Source: Lutibacter sp. (GTDB lineage Bacteria; Bacteroidota; Bacteroidia; Flavobacteriales; Flavobacteriaceae). From it: 62,580 nucleotides of DNA. A model generated the notes under the pieces. The model did no database searches. It was not told the DNA's origin and saw only the letters and a program-made list of their open reading frames with translations. The stretch lies in assembly GCA_030683995.1 (NCBI GenBank), contig JAUXPH010000031.1, forward strand, positions 1-62,580. Direction: 5' to 3'. Position 1 is the first letter of the stretch, and each line of letters starts with the position of its first letter. Shown one piece after another: positions 1-8,239 of this stretch. Both the position numbers and the translations under genes were made by a program.

Positions 1-52
1 ATTAGGAATTGGGGATTGATTTTAAATCAATTTATTACTATATTTGAAAAAA

Positions 53-79
53 GGGTTCAATCGTAAAAAATTGAACCCC
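53..79 (-). terminator. Hairpin with T-run, second terminator after rpmA
   Basis: Arms GGGTTCAA and TTGAACCC are separated by ten bases. Read on the minus strand the hairpin is followed by a run of T. It lies downstream of another hairpin, so it may be a backup terminator or the terminator of a unit reaching beyond the window. Confidence 0.55.
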
Positions 80-117
80 GAGAATTATGTTTACACACTT
101 TTTAGGATAGTGTCAAA

Positions 118-149
118 AAAACTCCCAAACTTACAAGTTTGAGAGTTTA
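118..149 (-). terminator. Intrinsic terminator of rplU-rpmA
   Basis: An imperfect inverted repeat (AAACTC.CAAACTT against AAGTTTG.GAGTTT) lies just after the rpmA stop codon. It is followed on the minus strand by seven T residues, a typical intrinsic terminator. Confidence 0.75.
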
Positions 150-169
150 AAATATATAAAATCTAAATG

Positions 170-430
170 TTATGCTTCGATAGGATCGATAGAAACAAAT
201 GATTTATTGTCTTTTCTTTTTGAGAATTTTACCAAACCGTCCACTCTAGCGTGCAAAGTATGGTCTTTTCCCATATATACGTTATCACCAGGATGGTGTT
301 GAGTTCCTCTTTGACGAACAATAATGTTACCTGCAATTGCAGCTTGTCCACCAAATATTTTTACGCCTAGTCGTTTCGATTCCGATTCCCTACCGTTCTT
401 CGAACTACCTACTCCTTTTTTATGTGCCAT
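170..430 (-). CDS. rpmA: 50S ribosomal protein L27 (bL27)
   Basis: This is a structural protein of the large ribosomal subunit whose flexible N terminus reaches toward the peptidyl-transferase centre. The 86-residue product has the family's usual length and begins [16 protein letters not shown], the conserved N-terminal block with no cleavable extension of the Firmicutes kind. The segments [17 protein letters not shown] and [15 protein letters not shown] are also typical. It lies 27 bp downstream of rplU, the conserved bacterial order rplU-rpmA, and the two genes share one promoter upstream of rplU and one terminator. The identification is secure. Confidence 0.97.
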   Translation of the reverse strand: MAHKKGVGSSKNGRESESKRLGVKIFGGQAAIAGNIIVRQRGTQHHPGDNVYMGKDHTLHARVDGLVKFSKRKDNKSFVSIDPIEA

Positions 431-457
431 GACCTTATGGTTTTAAAATTTTGGTTC

Positions 458-958
458 TTACTTAGTTAATACTTCAATTAATTCTGCTTTTTTCAAAGAA
501 GTGTATCCTTCAATACCACTTTCTTTAGCCAAAGCTTTTAATTCAGCAACAGTCATTGATTCTAAATCAACAGATGCAGTTTCTTTTACTGCTTCCACTT
601 TAGCTTTAGGAGTTTCTTTTTTTGCAGCAGCTTTTTTTGTGGCGCCACTGGCAAAAATACCTTCAACTTGAATTTCAGTTAAAGCTTGGCGATGGCCATT
701 CTTTTTTCTGAATCCTTTTCTACGTTTCTTTTTGAAAACGATCACTTTATCACCTTGAAGGTGACCTAAAATTTTGGCCGTTACTTCGGCTCCTTCTATA
801 GCTGGGGCGCCAACTGTTATTGTACCATTATCGCCAACAAGAAGCACTTTATCAAAAGAAACACTTGCTCCTTCTTCTTCTTGTAAACGGTGTACGTAAA
901 CTTTTTGGTCTTTTGCTACTTTAAACTGCTGCCCTGCTATCTCTACAATTGCGTACAT
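458..958 (-). CDS. rplU: 50S ribosomal protein L21 (bL21) with C-terminal SAP/Rho-N-like tail
   Basis: This large-subunit ribosomal protein binds 23S rRNA. Residues 1 to about 103 form the normal L21 domain (start MYAIVEIAGQQFKVAKDQ, then FKKKRRKGFRKKNGHRQ near the end). It then continues with a lysine/alanine-rich linker and a module around residues 130-166 (LESMTVAELKALAKESGIEG) that resembles SAP or Rho N-terminal helix-extended-loop-helix modules. The whole protein is 166 residues, about 60 longer than the usual 103. Such tails occur in L21 of other Flavobacteria as I recall them; their role is inferred at most to be nucleic-acid binding. It is the first gene of the rplU-rpmA unit. Confidence 0.96.
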   Translation of the reverse strand: MYAIVEIAGQQFKVAKDQKVYVHRLQEEEGASVSFDKVLLVGDNGTITVGAPAIEGAEVTAKILGHLQGDKVIVFKKKRRKGFRKKNGHRQALTEIQVEGIFASGATKKAAAKKETPKAKVEAVKETASVDLESMTVAELKALAKESGIEGYTSLKKAELIEVLTK

Positions 959-1018
959 AAGCTTTGTTTTTATTCGCTTTATTAATTAATTTGGTTGCCC
1001 TTTCTACTTAGGCGGGTG

Positions 1019-1051
1019 CAAATATATGTCTTTTTTCTTATTTCTGCAAAA
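1019..1051 (-). promoter_or_regulatory. Bacteroidota-type promoter of rplU-rpmA
   Basis: On the minus strand a perfect -7 box TATATTTG (1019-1026) is preceded after about 20 nt by TTTTGC (1046-1051), matching the TTTG / TAnnTTTG pattern. It lies 61 bp upstream of the rplU start. Confidence 0.7.
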
Positions 1052-1136
1052 CAAATTTACAGCAAATAAATCGCTCATTTTTAGCTTTTTAAAATATGTT
1101 ATTAAAATTGCAGAAATCCCGCCCAATAATATTTTT

Positions 1137-1250
1137 GGCGTTCCCCGCCAGCTGGCGGGGCGGGCTTTTCATTTCAATCTTTTTTTCGGCGAAAAACCTC
1201 AAAAAAGGATTTTTTTATCCTGAGCGGAGTCGAAGGGCAATCACTAACGC
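1137..1250. repeat. Dispersed palindromic repeat, copy 1
   Basis: It begins GGCGTTCCCC with the perfect 18-bp palindrome CCCCGCCAGCTGGCGGGG, continues with GGGCTTTT, AATCTTTTT and AAAAAAGGAT, and ends CACTAACGC. It contains a nested CCTGAGCGGAGTCGAAGGG segment, also present in copy 3 but absent from copy 2. Copies 2 and 3 are at 22373-22470 and 36080-36192. Confidence 0.85.
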
Positions 1251-1523
1251 AACCTGAATTAAAAAGAATAGTTTCAAATTAACAATTATGAATTTATTAT
1301 AACTTTAGATAGCACTTGTGCCCAAAAGTTATAATATTTATTAAGATTTGGTTAATTTTTGAAGCATTCATCACTTTTTTAAAAAAAAATAAGTAGCTTT
1401 GAAATTCATTTTTGCTATGAAATAACCACAAAATTAATCGCTATTTCCGCTGCAAATTTGTAACATCCAAACAACAATTGCGTCCTATACGCAACATTAA
1501 TTTAATTAAACTAAGCAATACCT

Positions 1524-2843
1524 ATGAGAAAAATGATCTATTTAAGCTCTTTGGCGCTATTTTTAAGCGTTAGCCTATTCGCTCAAAAAGTTGAATTTGA
1601 AGAGTACGATTTAAGTAACGGCTTGCACGTTATTTTACACAAAGACAATTCAGCGCCAATCATTAGCACCTCTGTAATGTACCATGTGGGCGCAAAGGAT
1701 GAGGTGGAGGGACGTACGGGGTTCGCGCACTTTTTTGAACATTTATTGTTTGAGGGAACCGAAAATATCCCTAGAGGCGAATTTTTTAAAATTGTTTCAG
1801 CCAACGGAGGAAACAACAATGCAAACACCACACAAGACCGGACTTTCTATTACGAAACATTCCCGTCCAACAATTTGGAACTTGGCTTGTGGCTAGAGTC
1901 GGAACGAATGCTGCATCCGGTGATTAACCAAGTTGGCGTTGACACACAAAACGAAGTGGTAAAAGAAGAAAAACGCGCCAGAATTGACAATGCGCCTTAT
2001 GGAAAAGTTATTTATCGCACAGGAATCAATCAATATGTGTTTAAAAATCATCCTTACAAAAATTCAGTTATCGGAAGCATGGAAGATTTAGACGCCGCCA
2101 AATTACAGGAGTTTTTGGATTTTCATAAAAAATTCTATGCGCCTAACAACGCTGTTTTAGTGGTTGCCGGCGATTTTGAAACTGAAGCCACCAAAAAAAT
2201 GATTGAAAATTATTTTGGCGATATTCCAAAAGGAGAAAAAGTTGAAAGAATAACTGTTAAAGAAGCTCCTATCACTGAAAGCATTAAGGTTACCGAATAC
2301 GATTCGAACATTCAAATTCCCGTTAAACTTTTTATTTACAGAACGCCATCCAACAAAGATAAAGATGCTTATACTTTAGACATGGTTTCTTCCATTTTAA
2401 CAAGCGGAAAAAGCGCAAGATTGTACAAAAAATTGGTAGAAGAAAAAAAAGCGCTTCAAGTTTTGGCGTTTAACGATTCCCAGGAAGATTATGGCGTCTA
2501 TATTATGGGCGCTTTGCCAATGGGCGCAACCACCTTAGATGAATTGGGTGTTGAAATGGATGCAGAAATTAACAAACTTCAAACCGAATTAATTTCGGAA
2601 AAAGAGTTTCAAAAATTACAAAATAAATTTGAAAACAATTTTGTGAATTCAAACTCCGGAGTGCAAAATATTGCCAATACTTTAGCCGCAAACTACACTT
2701 TAAAGGGCAATACAAACTTAATTAATGATGAAATTAACATTTACCGTTCCATAACAAGAGAAGACATTAAACGTGTTGCAAATGAATATTTAAACAAAAA
2801 CAGCCGCGTTGAAATGGATTATCTTAAAAAGGAAATTGAATAA
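1524..2843 (+). CDS. M16 family zinc peptidase, catalytic subunit
   Basis: This is a metallopeptidase of the insulinase/processing-peptidase family, probably periplasmic. Residues 1-20 form a signal peptide (MRKMIYLSSLALFLSVSLFAQ). The inverted zinc motif HxxEH is seen as HFFEHLLFEGT near residue 68, with the downstream glutamate in NEVVKEEKRAR. At 439 residues it has the length of a typical two-domain M16B subunit. The next gene, 8 bp downstream, encodes a partner that lacks the zinc motif, so the two probably form a heterodimer as known for M16B pairs. The physiological substrate is not evident from sequence. Confidence 0.9.
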   Translation: MRKMIYLSSLALFLSVSLFAQKVEFEEYDLSNGLHVILHKDNSAPIISTSVMYHVGAKDEVEGRTGFAHFFEHLLFEGTENIPRGEFFKIVSANGGNNNANTTQDRTFYYETFPSNNLELGLWLESERMLHPVINQVGVDTQNEVVKEEKRARIDNAPYGKVIYRTGINQYVFKNHPYKNSVIGSMEDLDAAKLQEFLDFHKKFYAPNNAVLVVAGDFETEATKKMIENYFGDIPKGEKVERITVKEAPITESIKVTEYDSNIQIPVKLFIYRTPSNKDKDAYTLDMVSSILTSGKSARLYKKLVEEKKALQVLAFNDSQEDYGVYIMGALPMGATTLDELGVEMDAEINKLQTELISEKEFQKLQNKFENNFVNSNSGVQNIANTLAANYTLKGNTNLINDEINIYRSITREDIKRVANEYLNKNSRVEMDYLKKEIE

Positions 2844-2851
2844 TACTAAAG

Positions 2852-4918
2852 ATGAAAAATAATATGAGAACCAAAATAACCACCTTAATTGCATTATTTC
2901 TTATTTCTTTAGGAGTAAACGCACAAATAGACAGATCACAACAACCAAAAGCAGGGCCTGCGCCAATCATTAATTTAGGCAAGCCCCAAACTTTTGAACT
3001 TAAAAACGGTTTAAAAGTGATGGTTGTTGAAAATCATAAATTACCAAAAGTTTCTGCCAGCCTAATATTGGACAACGGGCCTATTTTTGAAGGAGAAAAA
3101 GCCGGATTGACAAGTATTGCAGGAGGAATGATGGGAAACGGAACCAAAACAATATCAAAAGATGCCTTTAATGAAGAAATTGATTTTTTAGGCGCTAACT
3201 TAAATATTGGAAGCCAAAGCGCTAGCTTTAACACCTTGTCTAAATTTTTTCCAAGAATTTTGGAATTAACGGCTGATGCTGTTCAAAATCCGCTACTTAC
3301 ACAAGCAGAATTTGAAAAAGAACAAGCCAAACTTATTGAAGGCATTAAATCGGGCGAAAATAGCGTGGCCGCCATTGCCGCGAAAGCTCAAAACGCACTT
3401 GTATATGGGAAAAATCATCCTTACGGAGAGTTTGAAACAGAAACTTCTGCCAAAAATGTAGCATTGGCTGACGTTCAAAATTTTTACGCCGCTTATTTTA
3501 AACCAAACAATGCTTATTTGGTAATTGTGGGCGACGTAAACTTTAAAGACGTAAAAAAACAGGTAACCAAGCATTTCAAAAACTGGAAAAAAGGAATTAT
3601 TCCAGCGTATGAAATCCCTAAAGTAACTGACGTTGCCAAAACTGAAATTAATTTTATTGATATGCCAAATGCAGTGCAATCTGATATCGCAGTCATTAAT
3701 ACGGTGGATTTAAAAATGGGCAATCCCGATTATTTTGCGGCTATATTGGCAAATAAAATTTTTGGCGGCGGAGGCGAAGGTCGTTTATTCCTGAATTTAC
3801 GGGAAGATAAAGGTTATACTTATGGCGCGTATTCAAGAATTGGAAACGACGAAAGAACCTCGGCAACGTTTAAATCGGCGGCTTCTGTAAGAAATATGGT
3901 TACAGACAGTTCAGTGGTTGAATTTATGAAAGAAATAAAAACTTTTAGAGACACCAAAGTAACTGATGAGGAGTTGAAAAACGCTAAGGCAGCTTATATC
4001 GGAAACTTTGTGATGGCACTTGAAAATCCGGCTACCGTTGCAAGTTATGCATTGAATATTGTCACTAAAAAACTGCCTCAAGATTTCTACGAAACCTATT
4101 TGCAAAAAATAAATGCGGTAACGGTTGAGGATGTTCAGCGCGTTGCCCAAAAATATTTTAGCGAAGACAATGCGAGAATTGTAATTGTGGGAAAAGCTTT
4201 GGATGCGCTACCAAACCTTGAAAAACTGCCTTACGCCATCAATTATTTTGATAAAGAATCAAACGCCGCTTCAAAACCGGAAATGTCAAAACCAATTCCT
4301 GCCGGAGTTACCAAGCTAACAGTTTTAGACAATTTTTTTAATGCAATTGGCGGTGCAGCTAAAGTGAAAGCTTTAAAAAGCACTTTGGCGACTTATGAAG
4401 CCAATGCTATGGGAAGTGTTATTGTATCCACCGAAAAAAGAACTTCAACAAAATATGCCAATGAAACCAGTATGGGTGGTAATGTAATGATGAAAGTTGT
4501 GATGTCTGATGCAGGCGTGTTTATGAACAAACAGCCATTACCTCCACAAATGTCGGGGGAAATGACTTACACCATCGGAACATTTTTAGAAATGGGATTG
4601 TTAAACAACGAAAATTCTAAACTATCAGGCATTGAAATTGTTGACGGCAAAGATGCTTATGTAATAACAACCAAAGGCGAAATTGTTTCATCATCGGTTT
4701 ATTTTGATGTTGCCAGCGGATTAAAAGTAAAAGAATTGCAAGTGATCACCATGCAAGGCCAAACCCAAAATCAGGAAGCGACTTTTGGCAATTACAAAGA
4801 ATTTAACGGAATAAAATTCCCTGGAACAAAAACTGGAAGTTTCGGTCCGCAAACAGTAGAATTTAAATTAATAGGCGCCAAAGTAAATGAAGGCGTTGCA
4901 GAAGCTGATTTTCTTTAA
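2852..4918 (+). CDS. M16 family peptidase-like partner subunit with extra C-terminal domain
   Basis: The protein has 688 residues with a signal peptide (TTLIALFLISLGVNAQ). The first ~450 residues follow the M16 fold, but the place of HxxEH holds LTSIAGGMMGNGTKT, so it has no zinc site. The substrate-binding arginine/tyrosine region is kept (NLREDKGYTYGAYS). This is the pattern of the non-catalytic subunit of an M16B heterodimer, and it is cotranscribed with the catalytic gene just upstream. The last ~200 residues are a separate beta-rich module, after a linker (KPEMSKPIPAGV), which I cannot assign with confidence; a LolA-like fold is possible. Function: presumed envelope peptidase partner. 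Confidence 0.85.
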   Translation: MKNNMRTKITTLIALFLISLGVNAQIDRSQQPKAGPAPIINLGKPQTFELKNGLKVMVVENHKLPKVSASLILDNGPIFEGEKAGLTSIAGGMMGNGTKTISKDAFNEEIDFLGANLNIGSQSASFNTLSKFFPRILELTADAVQNPLLTQAEFEKEQAKLIEGIKSGENSVAAIAAKAQNALVYGKNHPYGEFETETSAKNVALADVQNFYAAYFKPNNAYLVIVGDVNFKDVKKQVTKHFKNWKKGIIPAYEIPKVTDVAKTEINFIDMPNAVQSDIAVINTVDLKMGNPDYFAAILANKIFGGGGEGRLFLNLREDKGYTYGAYSRIGNDERTSATFKSAASVRNMVTDSSVVEFMKEIKTFRDTKVTDEELKNAKAAYIGNFVMALENPATVASYALNIVTKKLPQDFYETYLQKINAVTVEDVQRVAQKYFSEDNARIVIVGKALDALPNLEKLPYAINYFDKESNAASKPEMSKPIPAGVTKLTVLDNFFNAIGGAAKVKALKSTLATYEANAMGSVIVSTEKRTSTKYANETSMGGNVMMKVVMSDAGVFMNKQPLPPQMSGEMTYTIGTFLEMGLLNNENSKLSGIEIVDGKDAYVITTKGEIVSSSVYFDVASGLKVKELQVITMQGQTQNQEATFGNYKEFNGIKFPGTKTGSFGPQTVEFKLIGAKVNEGVAEADFL

Positions 4919-4946
4919 ATAAATCAAAATTTAATTACAATTATTG

Positions 4947-4977
4947 AAAACGGCTCAAGAAATTGGGCCGTTTTTTA
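4947..4977. terminator. Bidirectional terminator between M16 pair and DMT gene
   Basis: The hairpin AAAACGGCTC / GGGCCGTTTT is followed by T residues on the plus strand and preceded by A residues, so it can serve both converging genes. Confidence 0.75.
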
Positions 4978-5847
4978 TTTGGCTTTATTGGCAAGATATA
5001 CGCCAACCAAAATTATCAAACCCGAAAAGAATTGCAGAAATGAAATTTTCTCTCCATCTAAAATTCCCCAAGTGATGGCAACAATTGGAATTAAATAAGT
5101 TACGGAAGATGAAAATACCGGCGTTGATAGCTGGATTAAACGGTTAAACATAATGGTTGCAATACCGGTGCCAACCACCGCCAATATCGACACATAAACC
5201 AATGAAGAAGCAGTGACCTGATTTATTTCAACAGACAGAAAAAAGCCGGAAAACCACAATACAATAGCTGCCGGAACAATTAAAACTGCAAAAATCCCCA
5301 CAGTGATGCTCAAAGCGTCCAAATCGTGTAAATATTTTTTGATAAGATTTACATTAAATGCATAGCCAACAGAGGCTATAATCACAAATCCCATATACAA
5401 ATATTCATTTTCTGGGTGAATTTGAGCGCCTTCCATAATAAGCATTGCTGTTCCAACAAACCCAATTAAAACACCTATAAGCTGCCTTCTTTTAAAAGCA
5501 AACCCAAATACCATCGCGCCAAAAAGCAAGGTATTTAAAGGCGTTAAAGCATTTAAAATTGAAGCAATGGAGCTATCGATATATTGAAGCGCAAAAGCAA
5601 ATAAGAAAACCGGAAAAAAAGAACCCAATAAGGCATTTAGGATTAAATATTTCCAATGTCTCTTTTCAATTTTAAGCAATCGGCTAAACCCAATAAGCAA
5701 TAAAAAAACTGCGGTGATTGTTATTCTTAATGCCCCAACTTGGACTGGCGTAAGGCCAATTAAAGCTTTTTTCATTAAAATAAAGGAACTTCCCCAAATT
5801 AATGAAAGCACAATTAAATAAATCCAGCGTAATTTTTTGTTTTTCAT
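4975..5847 (-). CDS. EamA/DMT family transporter
   Basis: This is a membrane transporter of the drug/metabolite superfamily with about ten hydrophobic segments in two repeated EamA halves. It opens with WIYLIVLSLIWGSSFILMKK, and the second half starts around YLYMGFVIIASVGYAFN. I chose the methionine of MKNKKLRW rather than the upstream one, because the preceding residues are not conserved-looking and this gives 290 residues, the usual size. The substrate cannot be told from sequence. The gene is divergent from the next small lipoprotein and ends in a shared terminator. Confidence 0.88.
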   Translation of the reverse strand: MKNKKLRWIYLIVLSLIWGSSFILMKKALIGLTPVQVGALRITITAVFLLLIGFSRLLKIEKRHWKYLILNALLGSFFPVFLFAFALQYIDSSIASILNALTPLNTLLFGAMVFGFAFKRRQLIGVLIGFVGTAMLIMEGAQIHPENEYLYMGFVIIASVGYAFNVNLIKKYLHDLDALSITVGIFAVLIVPAAIVLWFSGFFLSVEINQVTASSLVYVSILAVVGTGIATIMFNRLIQLSTPVFSSSVTYLIPIVAITWGILDGEKISFLQFFSGLIILVGVYLANKAK

Positions 5848-5936
5848 TCTAAAAATAAAATGCAAAAATGGCATAAATATTCGGATTTAAATTTAATAGT
5901 TTTAACTTTGCGCAACCACTTAAAAAGTAATAAATT

Positions 5937-6320
5937 ATGAAAACTTCAATTTCAATTTTAGCACTAGCCTTTTTTTTATTTTCCTGCAATGACGCCAAAA
6001 AACAGGATTCCATTGAAAAATCAGGAATTGAAAAACAAGAAGTTGCCGCCAATTATAAAACCATTGAAGTCGAAATAGAAGGAATGACTTGTGAAATAGG
6101 CTGCGCAAAGACAATTGAGTCTAAATTATCAAAAACCAAAGGCGTTACCTACTCAAAAGTAAGTTTTGAGGACAAAGTAGGACAATTTACTTATGATGAA
6201 AATAAAATAAGCAAGGAAGATATTGCAAAAAAGATTGTCGGAATTGGCGGAGGCGCTTTATATAAAGCCACTAAAATTACTGAAATTGAAGAAATTAAGG
6301 CATTTGATGAAAATAAATAA
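5937..6320 (+). CDS. Heavy-metal-associated (HMA) domain lipoprotein
   Basis: This 127-residue protein has a lipoprotein signal (LALAFFLFSCNDAKK, Cys 17), so it is anchored in the envelope. Residues about 43-108 resemble an HMA metal-binding fold: VEIEGMTCEIGCAKTIESKL. The metal motif is spaced C-x3-C (CEIGC) and not the canonical CxxC, which could change metal preference or mark a structural variant. A box TAACTTTG at 5903-5910 is a possible -7 element. Similar small periplasmic HMA lipoproteins are known in Flavobacteria; a role in copper or other metal handling is inferred only. Confidence 0.82.
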   Translation: MKTSISILALAFFLFSCNDAKKQDSIEKSGIEKQEVAANYKTIEVEIEGMTCEIGCAKTIESKLSKTKGVTYSKVSFEDKVGQFTYDENKISKEDIAKKIVGIGGGALYKATKITEIEEIKAFDENK

Positions 6321-6384
6321 TATTTTTTTTTATAATTAATAAATTTGTTGTTAATTTGCACCAACAATAAAATCATATCAAAAA

Positions 6385-6573
6385 ATGAAACAATTTAAAT
6401 TTTTTATAGCAATTGCACTTTTTGTAAGCGTTTTTGCTGTTTCTTGTAAAGAAACACCTAAAGAAGAAGTACCTGCAGTTGAAGTAACTGTAGAAGAAGC
6501 TCCAGCTGTAGAAGTTGAAGTAGCTGTTGATACTGTAGCTGTTACAGTTGAAGAAACTCCAGCTGCTGAGTAA
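6385..6573 (+). CDS. Small acidic lipoprotein, Val/Glu/Pro repeat
   Basis: This 62-residue product has a clear lipobox (FVSVFAVSCKETPK), so the mature protein is about 42 residues and membrane anchored. The mature part is a low-complexity series of Val-Glu-Ala-Pro units such as VPAVEVTVEEAPAVEVEV, strongly acidic, with no recognisable fold. It ends just before a strong terminator, so it is a transcript end. I do not recognise a family. The start is fixed by the signal sequence. Confidence 0.7.
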   Translation: MKQFKFFIAIALFVSVFAVSCKETPKEEVPAVEVTVEEAPAVEVEVAVDTVAVTVEETPAAE

Positions 6574-6595
6574 CACTTTTTTCTTTTAAGAAACT

Positions 6596-6625
6596 AAAAG
6601 CTTCAGACTACTGAAGCTTTTTTTT
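6596..6625. terminator. Terminator between small lipoprotein and ctaA
   Basis: The perfect stem AAAGCTTCAG / CTGAAGCTTT with a four-base loop is followed by eight T residues on the plus strand and flanked by A residues. It can serve both converging genes. Confidence 0.8.
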
Positions 6626-7688
6626 ATGCCTTTTGTTTTCTTAAAGAGTCGTACAAAAATAACAAACCCATAAAATATAGCAAACCTATCAATTGGTGGC
6701 TTACGCCAAAAAATAACGGAATTTTACCTTCAACATTTAAAACAGTCAAAATTCCTAATAAAATTTGAACCCAAACCAATATTAAAGTGCTGTTTAGCCA
6801 TTTTTTAGAAGCTTCTTCTACTGCGTATCTTAATTTAAAAAATAGATAAATTGTTCCAACCGCCAACATATAAGCCAGCATTCTGTGCGTAAACTGAATT
6901 AAAGCCGGTGCAAATAAATAAGAGTCGTAATTAATCATATTGTGCCAATCCCAATTTGTAGAATTTAGCAAAACGCCGGGAACAAATTCTCCGTTCATAT
7001 CAGGCCAGGTAGGATAATACAATCCGGCGCGCATTCCCGCCATAACACCAGCAACAATCATTTGCACAAATGCAATGCCTATAACATAAGAAACTATTTT
7101 TTTTGAAGGAATAAGGGATTTGCTTCCCAATAAATAAACATCGGACACCGTTTTAACCATCGCCCACACCACTAAAACCGCCAAGGTGAAATGAATGGTG
7201 AGTTTATACGCATTTACCCAAGGCCTGTTTACCAAGCCGCTTTGCACCATTATCCAGCCAGCTGAAGCGGTTAATATGGTTAACAAAATAACGATGCCCA
7301 ACCGCTTTATCAAGTAAAAATCGAGTTGCTTTTTAACCGCAAAAATGATAAAAGGAATTAAAAAAACAAAGCCGAGCGAACGCACCCAAAGCCGGTGAAA
7401 ATATTCCCAGAAATAAATAAATTTAAAATCTTGCAGGGTAAATGTTGAATTAATTTTATGGAATTGCGGTGTTTCTTTATAAAGCTCGAATTCATTTTCC
7501 CAATCTTCGACGTTTAAAGGCGGAATAACGCCCGTGATAATGTCCCATTTGGTTATGGAAAGCCCCGATCCCGTTAAGCGGGTAATACCTCCTATCACCA
7601 CTTGTCCAATTAACATAATCAAACCAATGATCAACCAAATTCTTATGATTTTTGTGTATTTAAAATTATTTACTGTTGATTTTTCCAT
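6624..7688 (-). CDS. ctaA: Heme A synthase (COX15/CtaA family)
   Basis: This membrane enzyme oxidises the C8 methyl of heme O to make heme A for aa3-type cytochrome oxidase. The 354-residue protein has about eight transmembrane segments. It shows the family blocks IGQVVIGGITRLTGSGLSI at the N terminus, FKFIYFWEYFHRLWVRSLG with conserved histidine, and IQFTHRMLAYMLA and GVSHQLIGLLYF with the second-half histidines. The gene overlaps the end of gldD by 19 bp, so it is probably translated with the gldE-gldD unit. A second possible role in heme modification is not supported by anything seen. Confidence 0.93.
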   Translation of the reverse strand: MEKSTVNNFKYTKIIRIWLIIGLIMLIGQVVIGGITRLTGSGLSITKWDIITGVIPPLNVEDWENEFELYKETPQFHKINSTFTLQDFKFIYFWEYFHRLWVRSLGFVFLIPFIIFAVKKQLDFYLIKRLGIVILLTILTASAGWIMVQSGLVNRPWVNAYKLTIHFTLAVLVVWAMVKTVSDVYLLGSKSLIPSKKIVSYVIGIAFVQMIVAGVMAGMRAGLYYPTWPDMNGEFVPGVLLNSTNWDWHNMINYDSYLFAPALIQFTHRMLAYMLAVGTIYLFFKLRYAVEEASKKWLNSTLILVWVQILLGILTVLNVEGKIPLFFGVSHQLIGLLYFMGLLFLYDSLRKQKA

Positions 7689-8239
7689 TCCAGTGTTTCA
7701 ATTAAATGAATGATGTCTTTTTCAACATATTTTATGGCAGGCACAATAGAATCAAAGTTTGGACGTGAATAAAAATACAAAGCTCCGGAAAGCACATGAT
7801 TCACGCTATCGGTTGCCCTAAATTGTATATTTGTGGCAACGCTTCCTTCAATATTATACAATTTTGCGAAAACCCTTTTTTCTAAGTTTTCATAGGGAAC
7901 TGCATTAATAACATCGGCTTTTATGGTATGTTCAAAAGTTAATTTTTCAACTTCCTTCAAAATTTCGTCTAAATCGTTATTTACTGGCCGATAAGTTATA
8001 TGGATTGTCGCTTTTAATTGCGGATATTCAATACTAACCCAATTCTTGTTTTTGAAGTTGATTTTAGCTTGGTTCGAAATTTCAAACGAAAAAGGGCCGT
8101 CGGATTCAATTTTCTTATAAGTTGCTTCCGGATACTTGAGCTTTAAGTAAGGAGCAGGTTTTGGCAACGTTTCATTTTTGCAGGAGAACACTATAAATGC
8201 CAAAAAAAAGATTGTACAAAATTTTCTCATTTTACTCAT
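7670..8239 (-). CDS. gldD: Gliding motility lipoprotein GldD
   Basis: GldD is an envelope lipoprotein needed for gliding in Flavobacterium and linked to the type IX secretion/gliding machinery. The 189-residue product has a lipobox (FFLAFIVFSCKNE) followed by PKPAPYLKLKYPEATYKK, the characteristic GldD N-terminal block. The start could be this methionine or the one three codons later, which would remove the 8-bp overlap with gldE. The order mutY-ssb-gldE-gldD agrees with the arrangement known in gliding Flavobacteria. Confidence 0.93.
   Translation of the reverse strand: MSKMRKFCTIFFLAFIVFSCKNETLPKPAPYLKLKYPEATYKKIESDGPFSFEISNQAKINFKNKNWVSIEYPQLKATIHITYRPVNNDLDEILKEVEKLTFEHTIKADVINAVPYENLEKRVFAKLYNIEGSVATNIQFRATDSVNHVLSGALYFYSRPNFDSIVPAIKYVEKDIIHLIETLEWKNQQ

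Larger units (their letters stand above)
959..1523. other. Divergent intergenic region, 565 bp
   Basis: This region separates rplU (minus) from the first M16 gene (plus). It contains the rplU promoter, copy 1 of the dispersed palindromic repeat (1137-1250), and an AT-rich stretch that should hold the promoter for the peptidase pair. A TAGCTTTG box at 1394-1401 is a weak candidate, because I see no good -33 partner. I see no convincing gene; the open frame across the repeat looks accidental. Confidence 0.6.

Noticed and set aside
1026-1223. 65-codon open frame upstream of the M16 genes
   Set aside because: It runs through the rplU promoter and dispersed repeat copy 1, has no family signs, and its frame is explained by the repeat.
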